Part shown: positions 1 through 6,924 of the stretch, piece after piece | Position numbering within the stretch: position 1 is the stretch's first letter | Layout of the letters: every line of letters begins with the position of its first letter | NCBI GenBank assembly: GCA_900540095.1 | Contig: UQEO01000059.1 | Span: 1-11,855 of the forward strand | DNA: 11,855 nt | Direction of reading: 5' to 3' | Origin: an uncultured Collinsella sp. | GTDB taxonomy: Bacteria > Actinomycetota > Coriobacteriia > Coriobacteriales > Coriobacteriaceae | Translations under genes and position numbers: made by a program | Notes under the pieces: model-generated | The model's input: the letters and a program-made list of their open reading frames with translations, nothing else | Told to the model about the DNA's origin: nothing | Database searches by the model: none

Positions 1-567
1 CGCCGGAGCCCCGCCGCCGGGCGGGTGCGCACCCACGAGCGACCAGCCGATCGGAGCCTGGCCGGCAGCGCCGAGCACGATCATCGTGACCGGAGGGCCG
101 ACAACGAGCGTGGTGATTGCGACAGCGCCACGCTCGGCCTCGTTGCCCATGGTGCCCATCAGTCCAGCGTACATAGCATTGTTGGCGCCGGTGCAAGCCG
201 CCAGCATCACCATGGCAGAGATGCCAAACAGGTTGTCGTTGAACACATAAAGAATGAGCAGCGACACGGCAACGACCACGATTTGCTTGACGGCGATGAT
301 GATGGCACCGCGGGCAGCGGCGGCAGGAGCACTCTTAAACGAAATCGTCGTACCGACGATAAGCAAAAAAGCGCCCACGAGCGGGCCAGCGCCCTGCTGG
401 GTCATGCCAAGCGTAAAGCTGCCGAGCGTTTTGAACAGGTCGGGGAATAGCGTGTTGAGCAGGCAGCCCAACAAAAGCGGCACCAAAATATTGGCACCCG
501 GGATGGAGGACATCTTAAAGAACGGCTCCTTTGCCGCCGGCGCCTCCACCGCAGTCGATTCACTCAT
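1..567 (-). CDS. kdgT: 2-keto-3-deoxygluconate permease, KdgT family (partial, C-terminus missing)
   Basis: This is the first 189 codons of an integral membrane permease of the KdgT family, which imports 2-keto-3-deoxygluconate and related sugar acids by proton symport. Family features visible in the translation are the N-terminal IPGANILVPLLLG segment (about residues 22-34), a QQGAGPLVGAFLL segment (58-70), and a central TGANNAMYAGLMG motif followed by VVGPPVTMIVLGAAG (about 128-169), which matches the glycine-rich core of KdgT. Family members are roughly 310-330 residues, so about 40% is missing. The ATG at 567 is preceded by AAAGGAG with 7 bases of spacing. It lies downstream of the dehydrogenase gene on the same strand, which suggests joint use of a sugar acid. 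Residues after about 180 no longer resemble the family, although the frame stays open to the contig edge. The family call is firm; the exact substrate is inferred. Confidence 0.85.
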   Translation of the reverse strand, partial: MSESTAVEAPAAKEPFFKMSSIPGANILVPLLLGCLLNTLFPDLFKTLGSFTLGMTQQGAGPLVGAFLLIVGTTISFKSAPAAAARGAIIIAVKQIVVVAVSLLILYVFNDNLFGISAMVMLAACTGANNAMYAGLMGTMGNEAERGAVAITTLVVGPPVTMIVLGAAGQAPIGWSLVGAHPPGGGAPA

Positions 568-574
568 ATATATA

Positions 575-582
575 TCTCCTTT
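575..582 (-). promoter_or_regulatory. Ribosome binding site of kdgT
   Basis: On the minus strand AAAGGAGA lies 7 bases before the ATG at 567 and is followed by an AT-alternating spacer. It fixes the permease start. Confidence 0.8.
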
Positions 583-618
583 GGATGCATGCGAATCGTA
601 GCCGCACGCGCCTATATC

Positions 619-658
619 AGAAAGAAGGCGACGGTCCCGAGTCGCAGGAGCCGTCGCC
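619..658 (-). terminator. Intrinsic terminator-like hairpin between the dehydrogenase and kdgT
   Basis: On the minus strand, 20 bases after the dehydrogenase stop, GGCGACGG (658-651) pairs perfectly with CCGTCGCC (634-627). The stem is followed directly by TTCTTTCT. This is the form of a rho-independent terminator, although the T tract is interrupted by C. If it works, kdgT would be expressed at a lower level than the dehydrogenase or from its own promoter in the AT-rich bases before its start. Confidence 0.65.
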
Positions 659-677
659 GAACAATCGTCGTGGGGTA

Positions 678-1427
678 TTACCCGTCCAGGACGATGCCGC
701 CGTCGCAGTCACCGATCTCGCCGTTCACGAAGCTGGCGAGGTCGGAAGCGAAGAACAGCACCATCTGCGCAGGCTCGCTGGCCTGGGCGGCGCGGCCCAG
801 AGGAATACCGTTGATGATGCGCTGAGAGTTCTCGTCAGAGAGAATCGAGGTCATGTCGGTAAGCGTGAGCGACGGGCACACAGCGTTGCAGCGGACGCCG
901 AACTTACCGCCCTCCTTGGCGACCGCCTTGGTAAGGCCATTGACACCGGCCTTGGAGCTCGCGTAGGCCGCGGTGCCGAGCAGGCCGCCACCGATCTTGC
1001 CAGCGACAGAGCTCACGTTGACGATAGTGCCGGCATGGGCCGCCTTAAAGTGCGGGTACACGGCGTTCATCATAGTGAAGGTACCGTTGAGGTTGATGTC
1101 GATGGTGCGACGCCACTCGGTGTCATCGATCTCGTCGAACTTCTTGGTGCTGATGACGCCAGCGCAGTTAATCAGGATGTTGGTCTGCGGCAGATCGGTG
1201 AAAATCTGCTCGACGGTCTCGCGCGCCTTGGGTGCATCGGCGACATCGAGCTGATAGAACTTGTTGCCCTCGCCAAGCTCGGCCACAGCGGCCTCGCCCT
1301 TAGCAGCGTTCCTTGCGATGAGCGCGACGTGTCCGCCGCCCGCAACGATACCCTTGGCAATCTCGAGGCCAATGCCCTGAGTGCCACCGGTAACGATCGC
1401 GGTCTTGCCCGTGAAGTCAAATGCCAT
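678..1427 (-). CDS. SDR family NAD(P)-dependent oxidoreductase
   Basis: This 249-residue classical short-chain dehydrogenase/reductase has the usual length for the family and a Rossmann fold. The cofactor motif TGGTQGIG is at residues 13-20. Other landmarks are Asp61 in LDVAD, NCAG at 87-90 (a variant of NNAG), Asn112 in INLNG, the catalytic serine in NVSSVAG (about 139-140), and the catalytic Tyr155 and Lys159 of YASSK. I chose the ATG at 1427 because AAGGGGGAT sits just upstream and the SDR fold begins at once (MAFDFTGKTAIVTGG). A longer reading to 1544 would add a tail unlike the family. The gene is upstream of, and codirectional with, the KdgT permease. An oxidation or reduction of a sugar acid, as in gluconate 5-dehydrogenase or KduD-type enzymes, is therefore a reasonable inference. 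The fold is certain; the substrate is not shown by the sequence. An acyl-chain reductase role cannot be excluded. Confidence 0.88.
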   Translation of the reverse strand: MAFDFTGKTAIVTGGTQGIGLEIAKGIVAGGGHVALIARNAAKGEAAVAELGEGNKFYQLDVADAPKARETVEQIFTDLPQTNILINCAGVISTKKFDEIDDTEWRRTIDINLNGTFTMMNAVYPHFKAAHAGTIVNVSSVAGKIGGGLLGTAAYASSKAGVNGLTKAVAKEGGKFGVRCNAVCPSLTLTDMTSILSDENSQRIINGIPLGRAAQASEPAQMVLFFASDLASFVNGEIGDCDGGIVLDG

Positions 1428-1679
1428 GACTCCATCCCCCTTTATGTAAGGTGTCTCCTTGCGGGAAGTTGGAGCATCGCACGTGGCGATTATATGAGTC
1501 CCAGTCGTCATGGTGGTGACAACCCCTCGCCTAACCGCGTGCATGATAGTTCTTTAAAACGCTTCAGCAATTGAATGATTTTAAGTCTTTATGCGCTCTT
1601 TATATTGCCCACTGTATGAGGCCCGCGTATGGGGGTATCATCTTTCACCGAAAATAGTTTCTAGTGTTAGGGGTTTTCG
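1428..1679. promoter_or_regulatory. Divergent intergenic region, dehydrogenase (minus) / marR (plus)
   Basis: This 252-base gap must hold both promoters. On the minus strand a perfect TATAAT (1494-1489) lies about 60 bases before the dehydrogenase start. The only TTGACA-like box nearby (TTGTCA, 1522-1517) is 22 bases away, too far for a standard promoter. On the plus strand the sequence from 1550 to 1610 is AT-rich for this contig and includes TTGAAT and TATATT, but no well-spaced pair stands out. The hairpin over the marR start is listed separately. No open reading frame here looks coding. Confidence 0.4.
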
Positions 1680-1688
1680 GTGGAAGAT
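1640..1688 (+). promoter_or_regulatory. Inverted repeat covering the marR ribosome site and GTG start
   Basis: Bases 1640-1654 are complementary to 1674-1688 over 15 pairs, with the core CACCGAAAA / TTTTCGGTG and one position that would be a G-U wobble in RNA. The 19-base loop ends in AGGGG (1669-1673), the ribosome binding site. The GTG start codon (1680-1682) lies inside the 3' arm. In the mRNA this would hide the start codon. In DNA it could serve as an autoregulatory operator for MarR, although the 19-base separation is long for a MarR operator. Confidence 0.6.
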
Positions 1689-2129
1689 ACCGATTTCCAT
1701 GAGCTTGGGAGTCAGCTCCTTACCGAGTTTGGCGGCATTCACCAGCGCGTTTCGCGCTTTGTGGACAAAGCTCTCAGCGGCGAGATGGCTGTCATGCGCG
1801 CCCTTATGCTCGCTGGCGGTTCGCTCACGCCGAGCGAACTCGCCGATCGCGCCTGGGTCTCGAACGCCCGCATCGCCAATATCCTACGCGCTCTCGAAGC
1901 CAAGGGTTGGGTTGAGCGTGAGCACTCAAAGACCGACCGTCGTCGCGTACACGTCATAGTGACCGACAAGGGATTCCAGGATCTCGAAATCAAACGCCGG
2001 GAATTCGAGGACCGCACCGCGGCTTTCCTCGAGCAGCTCGGCGAAACAGATACCCAAGAGATGGTGCGCCTTCTTAGACGTGCCAACGAAATTATCGACC
2101 GCAATCAAGAAAGGAGAGATGCCGAGTGA
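1680..2129 (+). CDS. MarR family transcriptional regulator
   Basis: This 149-residue winged helix-turn-helix repressor is of normal MarR length. N-terminal helices for dimerisation (residues 5-45) are followed by the helix-turn-helix (LTPSELADRAWVSNARIANIL, split across about 50-70). The wing carries the family signature DRRRVHVIVTDKG at about 82-94. A long C-terminal helix (100-145) completes the dimer interface. The GTG start has AGGGG 6 bases upstream, and no nearby ATG fits. The stop overlaps the start of the following exporter gene by 4 bases, so the regulator is translationally coupled to the pump. From this arrangement it probably represses its own operon and is released by a pump substrate. 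The ligand cannot be read from the sequence. Confidence 0.9.
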   Translation: MEDTDFHELGSQLLTEFGGIHQRVSRFVDKALSGEMAVMRALMLAGGSLTPSELADRAWVSNARIANILRALEAKGWVEREHSKTDRRRVHVIVTDKGFQDLEIKRREFEDRTAAFLEQLGETDTQEMVRLLRRANEIIDRNQERRDAE

Positions 2130-4492
2130 GGATTCTCAAGCTCTTTAAAAAGCATATCCTGGCACTGTTCACAGCTATCGTACTCATCGTAATCAGCTGC
2201 AACGCCGACCTGGCACTGCCTACCTATATGAGCGATATCGTCGACGTGGGCGTGCAGCAAGGCGGTATCGCCTCGCCCGTACCCGACACCATCCGCGCCG
2301 AATCGCTCGACGACCTCGAACTCTTTATGAGCGCCAAGGACGCCAAGGCTGTGGAGGCCGTGTTTAGCAAGGCTGACAAAAACGGCATTCGAACGTACAA
2401 GGGCACCGAGGAGGAGCGCGCCGACGGCGGCAAGATTGCCGACATCATGAGCCTGCCTGAGACCGTCGTCCTTTCGTTCAACCAGGGCATCGATGCCGAC
2501 TCCATGGGCGACATGATGGGCACGTCCGGTGAGAAAGACAACAGCGGCGCTCAGGCCATGCCCACCCCCGAGCAGATGGCGGCAATGACGCCCGAGCAGC
2601 TCGCCGAGATGCAGCAGAAGGCCGCAGCGGCGCAGAGCATGCAAAAGCAGATCGACGCCGACGGCGGCAAGATCACCATGAAGAGCCTGCGCCTAGGCGT
2701 TGAAGGCGGTCTTATCGATCAGGGCAAGCTCGTCGAGGGCGCCAACGATATGGCGGACAAAATGGGTTCCATGTCGGGCTCCATCGTGACCCAACGCGCC
2801 GTGAGCTATGTACAGGACGAGTACAAGGCACAGGGCATCGACCCCGCCGATGTGCAGAACGCCTACCTGAGCCGCATGGCGACCACTATGTTTGGGCTGT
2901 GCCTGGTGTCGCTCGTCGCCACCATCCTGACCGGTGCCGTGGCTTCGCGCACCGCCTGCTCCATCGCCCGCGACCTGCGTCGCGAGACCTTCAACAAGGT
3001 TATGCACTTCTCGCCGGCCGAAGTGGGCAAGTTTAGCCAGGCCTCGCTCATTACCCGCTGCACCAACGACATTCAGCAGATCCAGATGGCCGCAACCCTG
3101 TTTATCCGCATGTGCCTGATGGCCCCCGTCATGGGCATCGTCGCCGTCATGCGCGTCCTGGCCAACCACACCGGCCTGGAGTGGACCATCGCCGTGGCCA
3201 TCATCGCCGTCTCGGCCGTCGTCGGCGTGCTTATGGGCCTCACCATGCCCAAGTTCAAAAAGATGCAGAGCTTTGTGGACCGCGTGAACCTTACCGCCCG
3301 CGAGCTGCTCGACGGCCTTATGCCCATCCGCTCATTCAACCGCGAGGAGCATGAGCTCGAGCGTTTTGACAAGGCTTCGCTCGACCTGATGACCACGCAG
3401 CTCTACACCAACCGCGCTATGAGCTTTATGATGCCACTCATGATGCTCGTCATGAACTGCATCACCGTGCTCATCGTGTGGTTTGGCGCGCAGGGCGTGT
3501 CCGACGGCGTGATGCAGGTCGGCAACATGATGGCGTTTATCTCCTACACCATGCAGATCGTCATGGCGTTTATGATCCTCACCATGGTTTCGGTCATCCT
3601 GCCCCGTGCCGAGGTCGCAGCCGAGCGCGTGGAAGAGGTCATCACCTGCCCCACGAGCATCAACGACCCTGCCTCGCCCAAACTGCCCGCAGCCAGCGCG
3701 CCGCGCGGTGAGCTCACCTTCCGCGACGTGAGCTTCCAGTACCCCGATGCCCGCGCCGATGTCATCAGCAGCGTGAACTTCACCACACATGCCGGTCAGA
3801 TGCTCGGCATCATCGGCTCCACGGGCTCGGGCAAGTCCACGCTCGTGCAGCTGATTCCGCGCCTGTACGACGTCACAGGCGGCAGCATTTCGCTTGACGG
3901 CGTCGACGTGCGTGACATGACTCTCTCCGAGCTGCGTCGCCGCATTGGTTACATCCCGCAGCAGGGGCGCCTGTTCTCGGGCACTGTCGAGAGCAACCTC
4001 AAGTTTGCCGGCGACATGGTGAGCGATGATGACATGCACCAAGCAGCGCGCATCGCACAAGCCGAGGACTTTATCGCCGAGCGCGAGGGCGGCTACGACT
4101 CCCCCATCAGCCAGGGAGGCTCCAATGTCTCGGGCGGTCAGCGCCAGCGCTTGGCCATCGCCCGCGCATTGGCCAAAAAGCCCGAGGTCGTGGTGTTCGA
4201 TGACTCGTTTAGCGCCCTCGACTACAAGACCGACGCGCGCCTGCGCGAGGAGCTGGCCAAAAACGTTACCGACGCCGCACTCGTGGTCGTGGCCCAGCGC
4301 ATCGCGACCATCATGCACGCCGACCAGATCATCGTGCTCGATGACGGCCACGTAGTGGGCACCGGCACGCACGAGGAGCTGCTACGCAGCTGCCCGGCGT
4401 ACCTGGAGATCGCACAGTCGCAGCTTTCCGCCGAGGAGCTGGGGCTTACCCAAAAAGAAATTGCAGCCGTCATGGAAGGAGGCGAGCGCTAA
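2126..4492 (+). CDS. ABC exporter half with degenerate ATPase site and large extracytoplasmic insertion
   Basis: This 788-residue type IV (ABCB-like) half-transporter has an N-terminal transmembrane domain and a C-terminal nucleotide-binding domain, and probably exports drugs or lipophilic compounds. TM1 spans about residues 11-31. About 200 residues then follow (45-248), predicted to lie outside the cell, before TM2 (about 251-275); TM3-6 lie between 325 and 492. The ATPase has Walker A GSTGSGKST (564-572), the Q-loop in YIPQQG (609-614), signature VSGGQ (668-672) and Walker B VVVFDD (688-693). Asp693 replaces the catalytic Glu, and Gln724 (VVAQRIATI) replaces the switch His. This marks the degenerate half of a heterodimer. 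The GTG start overlaps the marR stop as GTGA, with AAGGAGAG about 8 bases upstream. The stop overlaps the next start by one base. Usual half-transporters are about 580-620 residues; the excess is the insertion. Confidence 0.93.
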   Translation: MRILKLFKKHILALFTAIVLIVISCNADLALPTYMSDIVDVGVQQGGIASPVPDTIRAESLDDLELFMSAKDAKAVEAVFSKADKNGIRTYKGTEEERADGGKIADIMSLPETVVLSFNQGIDADSMGDMMGTSGEKDNSGAQAMPTPEQMAAMTPEQLAEMQQKAAAAQSMQKQIDADGGKITMKSLRLGVEGGLIDQGKLVEGANDMADKMGSMSGSIVTQRAVSYVQDEYKAQGIDPADVQNAYLSRMATTMFGLCLVSLVATILTGAVASRTACSIARDLRRETFNKVMHFSPAEVGKFSQASLITRCTNDIQQIQMAATLFIRMCLMAPVMGIVAVMRVLANHTGLEWTIAVAIIAVSAVVGVLMGLTMPKFKKMQSFVDRVNLTARELLDGLMPIRSFNREEHELERFDKASLDLMTTQLYTNRAMSFMMPLMMLVMNCITVLIVWFGAQGVSDGVMQVGNMMAFISYTMQIVMAFMILTMVSVILPRAEVAAERVEEVITCPTSINDPASPKLPAASAPRGELTFRDVSFQYPDARADVISSVNFTTHAGQMLGIIGSTGSGKSTLVQLIPRLYDVTGGSISLDGVDVRDMTLSELRRRIGYIPQQGRLFSGTVESNLKFAGDMVSDDDMHQAARIAQAEDFIAEREGGYDSPISQGGSNVSGGQRQRLAIARALAKKPEVVVFDDSFSALDYKTDARLREELAKNVTDAALVVVAQRIATIMHADQIIVLDDGHVVGTGTHEELLRSCPAYLEIAQSQLSAEELGLTQKEIAAVMEGGER

Positions 4493-6348
4493 TGGCAGAC
4501 GAGACCAAGACTCAGATTCCCAAGCCCACCCGCCAGCGTGGTCCCATGGGCCGCATGGGCGGCATGCGTCGTGGCGAAAAGGCCAAGGACTTTAAGGGCA
4601 CCATGAGGCAGCTGCTCGGCTATATCGGCCAGCACAAGATTGCCGTGTTTGCCGCCGTCGCCTTTGCCGTGTGCTCGGTCATCTTTAACATTGTGGGGCC
4701 CAAGGTGCTCGGTCAGGTTACCACCAAACTGTTCGAGGGCTTAGTTGCCAAGGTCAACGGCACCGGCGATGTCGACTTTGCCTGGATTGCCAAGACGCTC
4801 GGCTTTTTGCTCTGCCTGTATCTGGCGAGCTCTGTCTGCAGCCTCATCCAGGGCTGGCTCATGACCGGCGTCACGCAAAAGATCTGCTATCGCATGCGCA
4901 AGGAGATCGCCGCCAAGATCGCCGTCGTTCCGATGAGCTACTTTAACGGACACAGCAAGGGCGACGTGCTCAGTCGCATCACCAACGACGTCGATACGCT
5001 CGGCCAGTCGCTCAACCAGAGCGTGACGCAGCTCATCACGTCGGTGACGCAGATTATCGGCGTGCTCGTCATGATGCTGTCGATCAGCCTGCCGCTCACC
5101 GGCGTCACCGTGCTCACGCTGCCGGCCGCCGCGATTATCCTGACCGTGATGATTCACTTCTCGCAACCGTACTTCCGCGAGCAACAGCAAGTCCTGGGCG
5201 CCGTCAACGGCATTATCGAGGAGGACTTTGCCGGCCAGAACGTCATCCAGGTGTTCGACCGCGCCGAGGCCTCAATCGAGGAGTTCGACCGTCAAAACGA
5301 CCGCCTCTTTATTAGTGGCTGGCGCTCGCAGTTCCTGTCGGGCCTGATGATGCCGCTTATGAGCTTGGTGGGCAACATGGGCTACGTGGGCGTCGTCGTG
5401 GTAGGCGCGCAGCTCGCGCTGACCGGCAATGCCACGCCCGGCGACATCCAGAGCTTTATCCAGTACGTTCGAAACTTTACGCAACCCGTGCAGCAGCTGG
5501 GCAACGTGAGCAACACGATGCAGTCGATGGCCGCCGCCACCGAGCGCGTGTTTGAGTTCCTGGCCGCGCCCGAGGAGGAGCAGAAGGCCGACGCGCAGAT
5601 TCCCGAGAAGCGCCCCGGCCACGTAGAGTTTGACCACGTCAAGTTTGGCTACACGCCCGACAAGACCATCATCCACGACTTTAGCTGCGAGGCGCAGCCC
5701 GGCCAGACCATCGCCATCGTCGGCCCCACCGGCGCCGGCAAGACCACGCTCATTAAGCTGCTGCAGCGCTTCTACGACGTGGACGGCGGTTCGCTGCGCG
5801 TCGAGGGCGTCGACGTGCGCGACTGGGACCGCGCGGCGCTGCGCGGCGAGTTTGCCATGGTGCTGCAGGACACCTGGCTGTTTAACGGCACCATCCGCGA
5901 GAACATCCGCTACGGACGCCCCGATGCGACCGACGCCGAGGTCGAGGCCGCCGCACGCGCCGCACGCTGCGACCACTTTATCCATACGCTCGCCGGCGGT
6001 TACGACTTTATGATCAACGAGGAGGGCACTAACCTCTCACAGGGCCAGCGCCAGCTCGTGACCATCGCCCGCGCCATTTTGGCCGACCGCCCGGCACTGA
6101 TTCTGGACGAGGCGACTTCCAACGTCGATACCCGCACCGAGGAGCTTATTCAGCGCGCCATGGATGCGCTGATGCAGGGCCGCACCAGCTTTGTCATCGC
6201 GCACCGCCTGTCCACGATCCGCAACGCCGACGTGATCTTGGTGATTCGCGACGGCGATATCGTCGAGAAGGGCACGCACGACGAGTTGCTCGCCCAGGGC
6301 GGCTTCTACGCCGACCTATATAACTCGCAATTCGACGAGGCGGCGTAA
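4492..6348 (+). CDS. ABC exporter half with consensus catalytic ATPase residues
   Basis: This 618-residue half-transporter is the expected partner of the preceding gene. A Gly/Arg/Met-rich cytoplasmic N-terminus (residues 10-35) precedes six membrane spans, roughly at 50-70, 98-124, 183-200, 202-222, 284-308 and 318-345. The ATPase domain carries Walker A GPTGAGKTT (411-419), Gln459 of the Q-loop, Walker B ALILDE (535-540) with the catalytic Glu540, and the switch His571 in IAHRLSTI. Its signature is LSQGQ (515-519) instead of LSGGQ. That altered signature would face the degenerate Walker motifs of the partner, so one competent ATP site (this Walker A/B plus the partner's VSGGQ) remains. The ATG overlaps the previous stop as TAATG, with AAGGAGG just upstream, so a 1:1 ratio by translational coupling is likely. 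A terminator follows. Confidence 0.93.
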   Translation: MADETKTQIPKPTRQRGPMGRMGGMRRGEKAKDFKGTMRQLLGYIGQHKIAVFAAVAFAVCSVIFNIVGPKVLGQVTTKLFEGLVAKVNGTGDVDFAWIAKTLGFLLCLYLASSVCSLIQGWLMTGVTQKICYRMRKEIAAKIAVVPMSYFNGHSKGDVLSRITNDVDTLGQSLNQSVTQLITSVTQIIGVLVMMLSISLPLTGVTVLTLPAAAIILTVMIHFSQPYFREQQQVLGAVNGIIEEDFAGQNVIQVFDRAEASIEEFDRQNDRLFISGWRSQFLSGLMMPLMSLVGNMGYVGVVVVGAQLALTGNATPGDIQSFIQYVRNFTQPVQQLGNVSNTMQSMAAATERVFEFLAAPEEEQKADAQIPEKRPGHVEFDHVKFGYTPDKTIIHDFSCEAQPGQTIAIVGPTGAGKTTLIKLLQRFYDVDGGSLRVEGVDVRDWDRAALRGEFAMVLQDTWLFNGTIRENIRYGRPDATDAEVEAAARAARCDHFIHTLAGGYDFMINEEGTNLSQGQRQLVTIARAILADRPALILDEATSNVDTRTEELIQRAMDALMQGRTSFVIAHRLSTIRNADVILVIRDGDIVEKGTHDELLAQGGFYADLYNSQFDEAA

Positions 6349-6380
6349 ATTCTGCTGCAGGGAACGAATAACGCCCGAGA

Positions 6381-6415
6381 ACGGGGACGCAGGACAACCT
6401 GCGCCCCCGTTTTTT
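6381..6415 (+). terminator. Rho-independent terminator of the marR-ABC operon
   Basis: ACGGGG (6381-6386) pairs with CCCCGT (6405-6410) and CGCAGG (6388-6393) with CCTGCG (6398-6403), with one A/C mismatch between them and the loop ACAA. The 3' arm runs into six T residues (6410-6415). It lies 32 bases after the second exporter stop. Confidence 0.92.
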
Positions 6416-6469
6416 CGTCCACGGCACTCGAATTAGCTCTCTTGGGGCCCGATTGACAGCCCCTTCCGG

Positions 6470-6709
6470 ACCCCGTGGCCAAAAAAGGTCAAATATGAGT
6501 ACTGTTACATTTTTAGTAGCAGCCAAAACCGCCTCAAATGACCTCTTTGCGGCTTCTATACGCCTTCAAATTAATCAAAACGCCCGTTAACATGCTTCTG
6601 TGTGCCAACGTTAATGAACATATTTGCTGTTATGCCTATTATCTTGTAAGCTCGATATGAGACTACGCCAGCAACAGTACTCATATTTGCCATTTTTTGC
6701 CCACGGGGT
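6470..6709. repeat. 240-base segment with 39-base terminal inverted repeats (MITE-like)
   Basis: The left arm 6470-6508 and the reverse complement of the right arm 6671-6709 align without gaps at 35 of 39 positions, including an unbroken 17-base core CAAATATGAGTACTGTT. The 162 bases between are AT-richer than the flanking genes and hold no convincing gene. Size and form resemble a non-autonomous mobile element, but I see no target-site duplication at the edges. Read inward, both arms encode nearly the same short peptide (PRGQK then NMSTV). This may reflect shared ancestry rather than coding. Confidence 0.65.
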
Positions 6710-6787
6710 ATGCCGCAGAAGATCCAACTTGCTCCAGCGTGCCGTACGCCGACCCCCTTCCGGCGAGTGCCGACATTTTCCCAGATA

Positions 6788-6826
6788 AAACCGACCAAAA
6801 TAAACCTGTCCCTTTTTGGTAGGTTT
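6788..6826. repeat. 13-bp hairpin upstream of the DAHP synthase promoter
   Basis: Bases 6788-6800 and 6814-6826 form an inverted repeat of 13 pairs with one mismatch (6793/6821), around a 13-base loop. It ends 15 bases before the proposed -35 box and is not followed by a T tract, so it is not an obvious terminator. It could be an operator or a dispersed repeat. Confidence 0.5.
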
Positions 6827-6841
6827 CGGGGTGACAAGGGG

Positions 6842-6870
6842 TTGCACTTTAGCGTGCGACAGCGGATAAT
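6842..6870 (+). promoter_or_regulatory. Candidate sigma-70-type promoter of the DAHP synthase
   Basis: TTGCAC (6842-6847) and GATAAT (6865-6870) are separated by exactly 17 bases. The -10 box matches 5 of 6 consensus positions, the -35 only 3 of 6. A start near 6877 would give a leader of about 48 bases. No leader peptide, T-box or other attenuator is visible in that short leader. Confidence 0.5.
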
Positions 6871-6924
6871 GCCGAGCATTCGACAATACGCTTATTGCTC
6901 TTTCTATAGATTGAGGAGACCCCT

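Larger units (their letters stand above)
6349..6924. other. 576-base intergenic region between the exporter operon and the DAHP synthase
   Basis: This stretch holds the operon terminator, a 240-base AT-richer segment bounded by inverted repeats, a 13-bp hairpin and a likely promoter, each listed separately. Open minus-strand frames cross it (to 6886) but lack ribosome sites and family resemblance, so I do not call a gene. Confidence 0.6.

Noticed and set aside
1489..1522. TTGTCA and TATAAT as a standard promoter for the dehydrogenase
   Set aside because: The boxes are 22 bases apart, outside the usual 16-18. The TATAAT alone may still be used, so it is noted only within the intergenic entry.
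678..1544. A longer start for the dehydrogenase at 1544
   Set aside because: The extra 39 residues have no family counterpart. The ATG at 1427 has a good ribosome site and starts exactly at the SDR fold.
3332..4372. A 346-codon minus-strand frame opposite the first exporter half
   Set aside because: His/Gly/Val-rich antisense translation produced by codon bias of the real exporter gene; no ribosome site.
6571..6886. Two overlapping minus-strand frames (91 and 102 codons) upstream of the DAHP synthase
   Set aside because: They run through the promoter, the hairpin and one inverted-repeat arm, have no ribosome binding site and no recognisable domain. The shared PRGQK/NMSTV peptide is better explained by the repeat.
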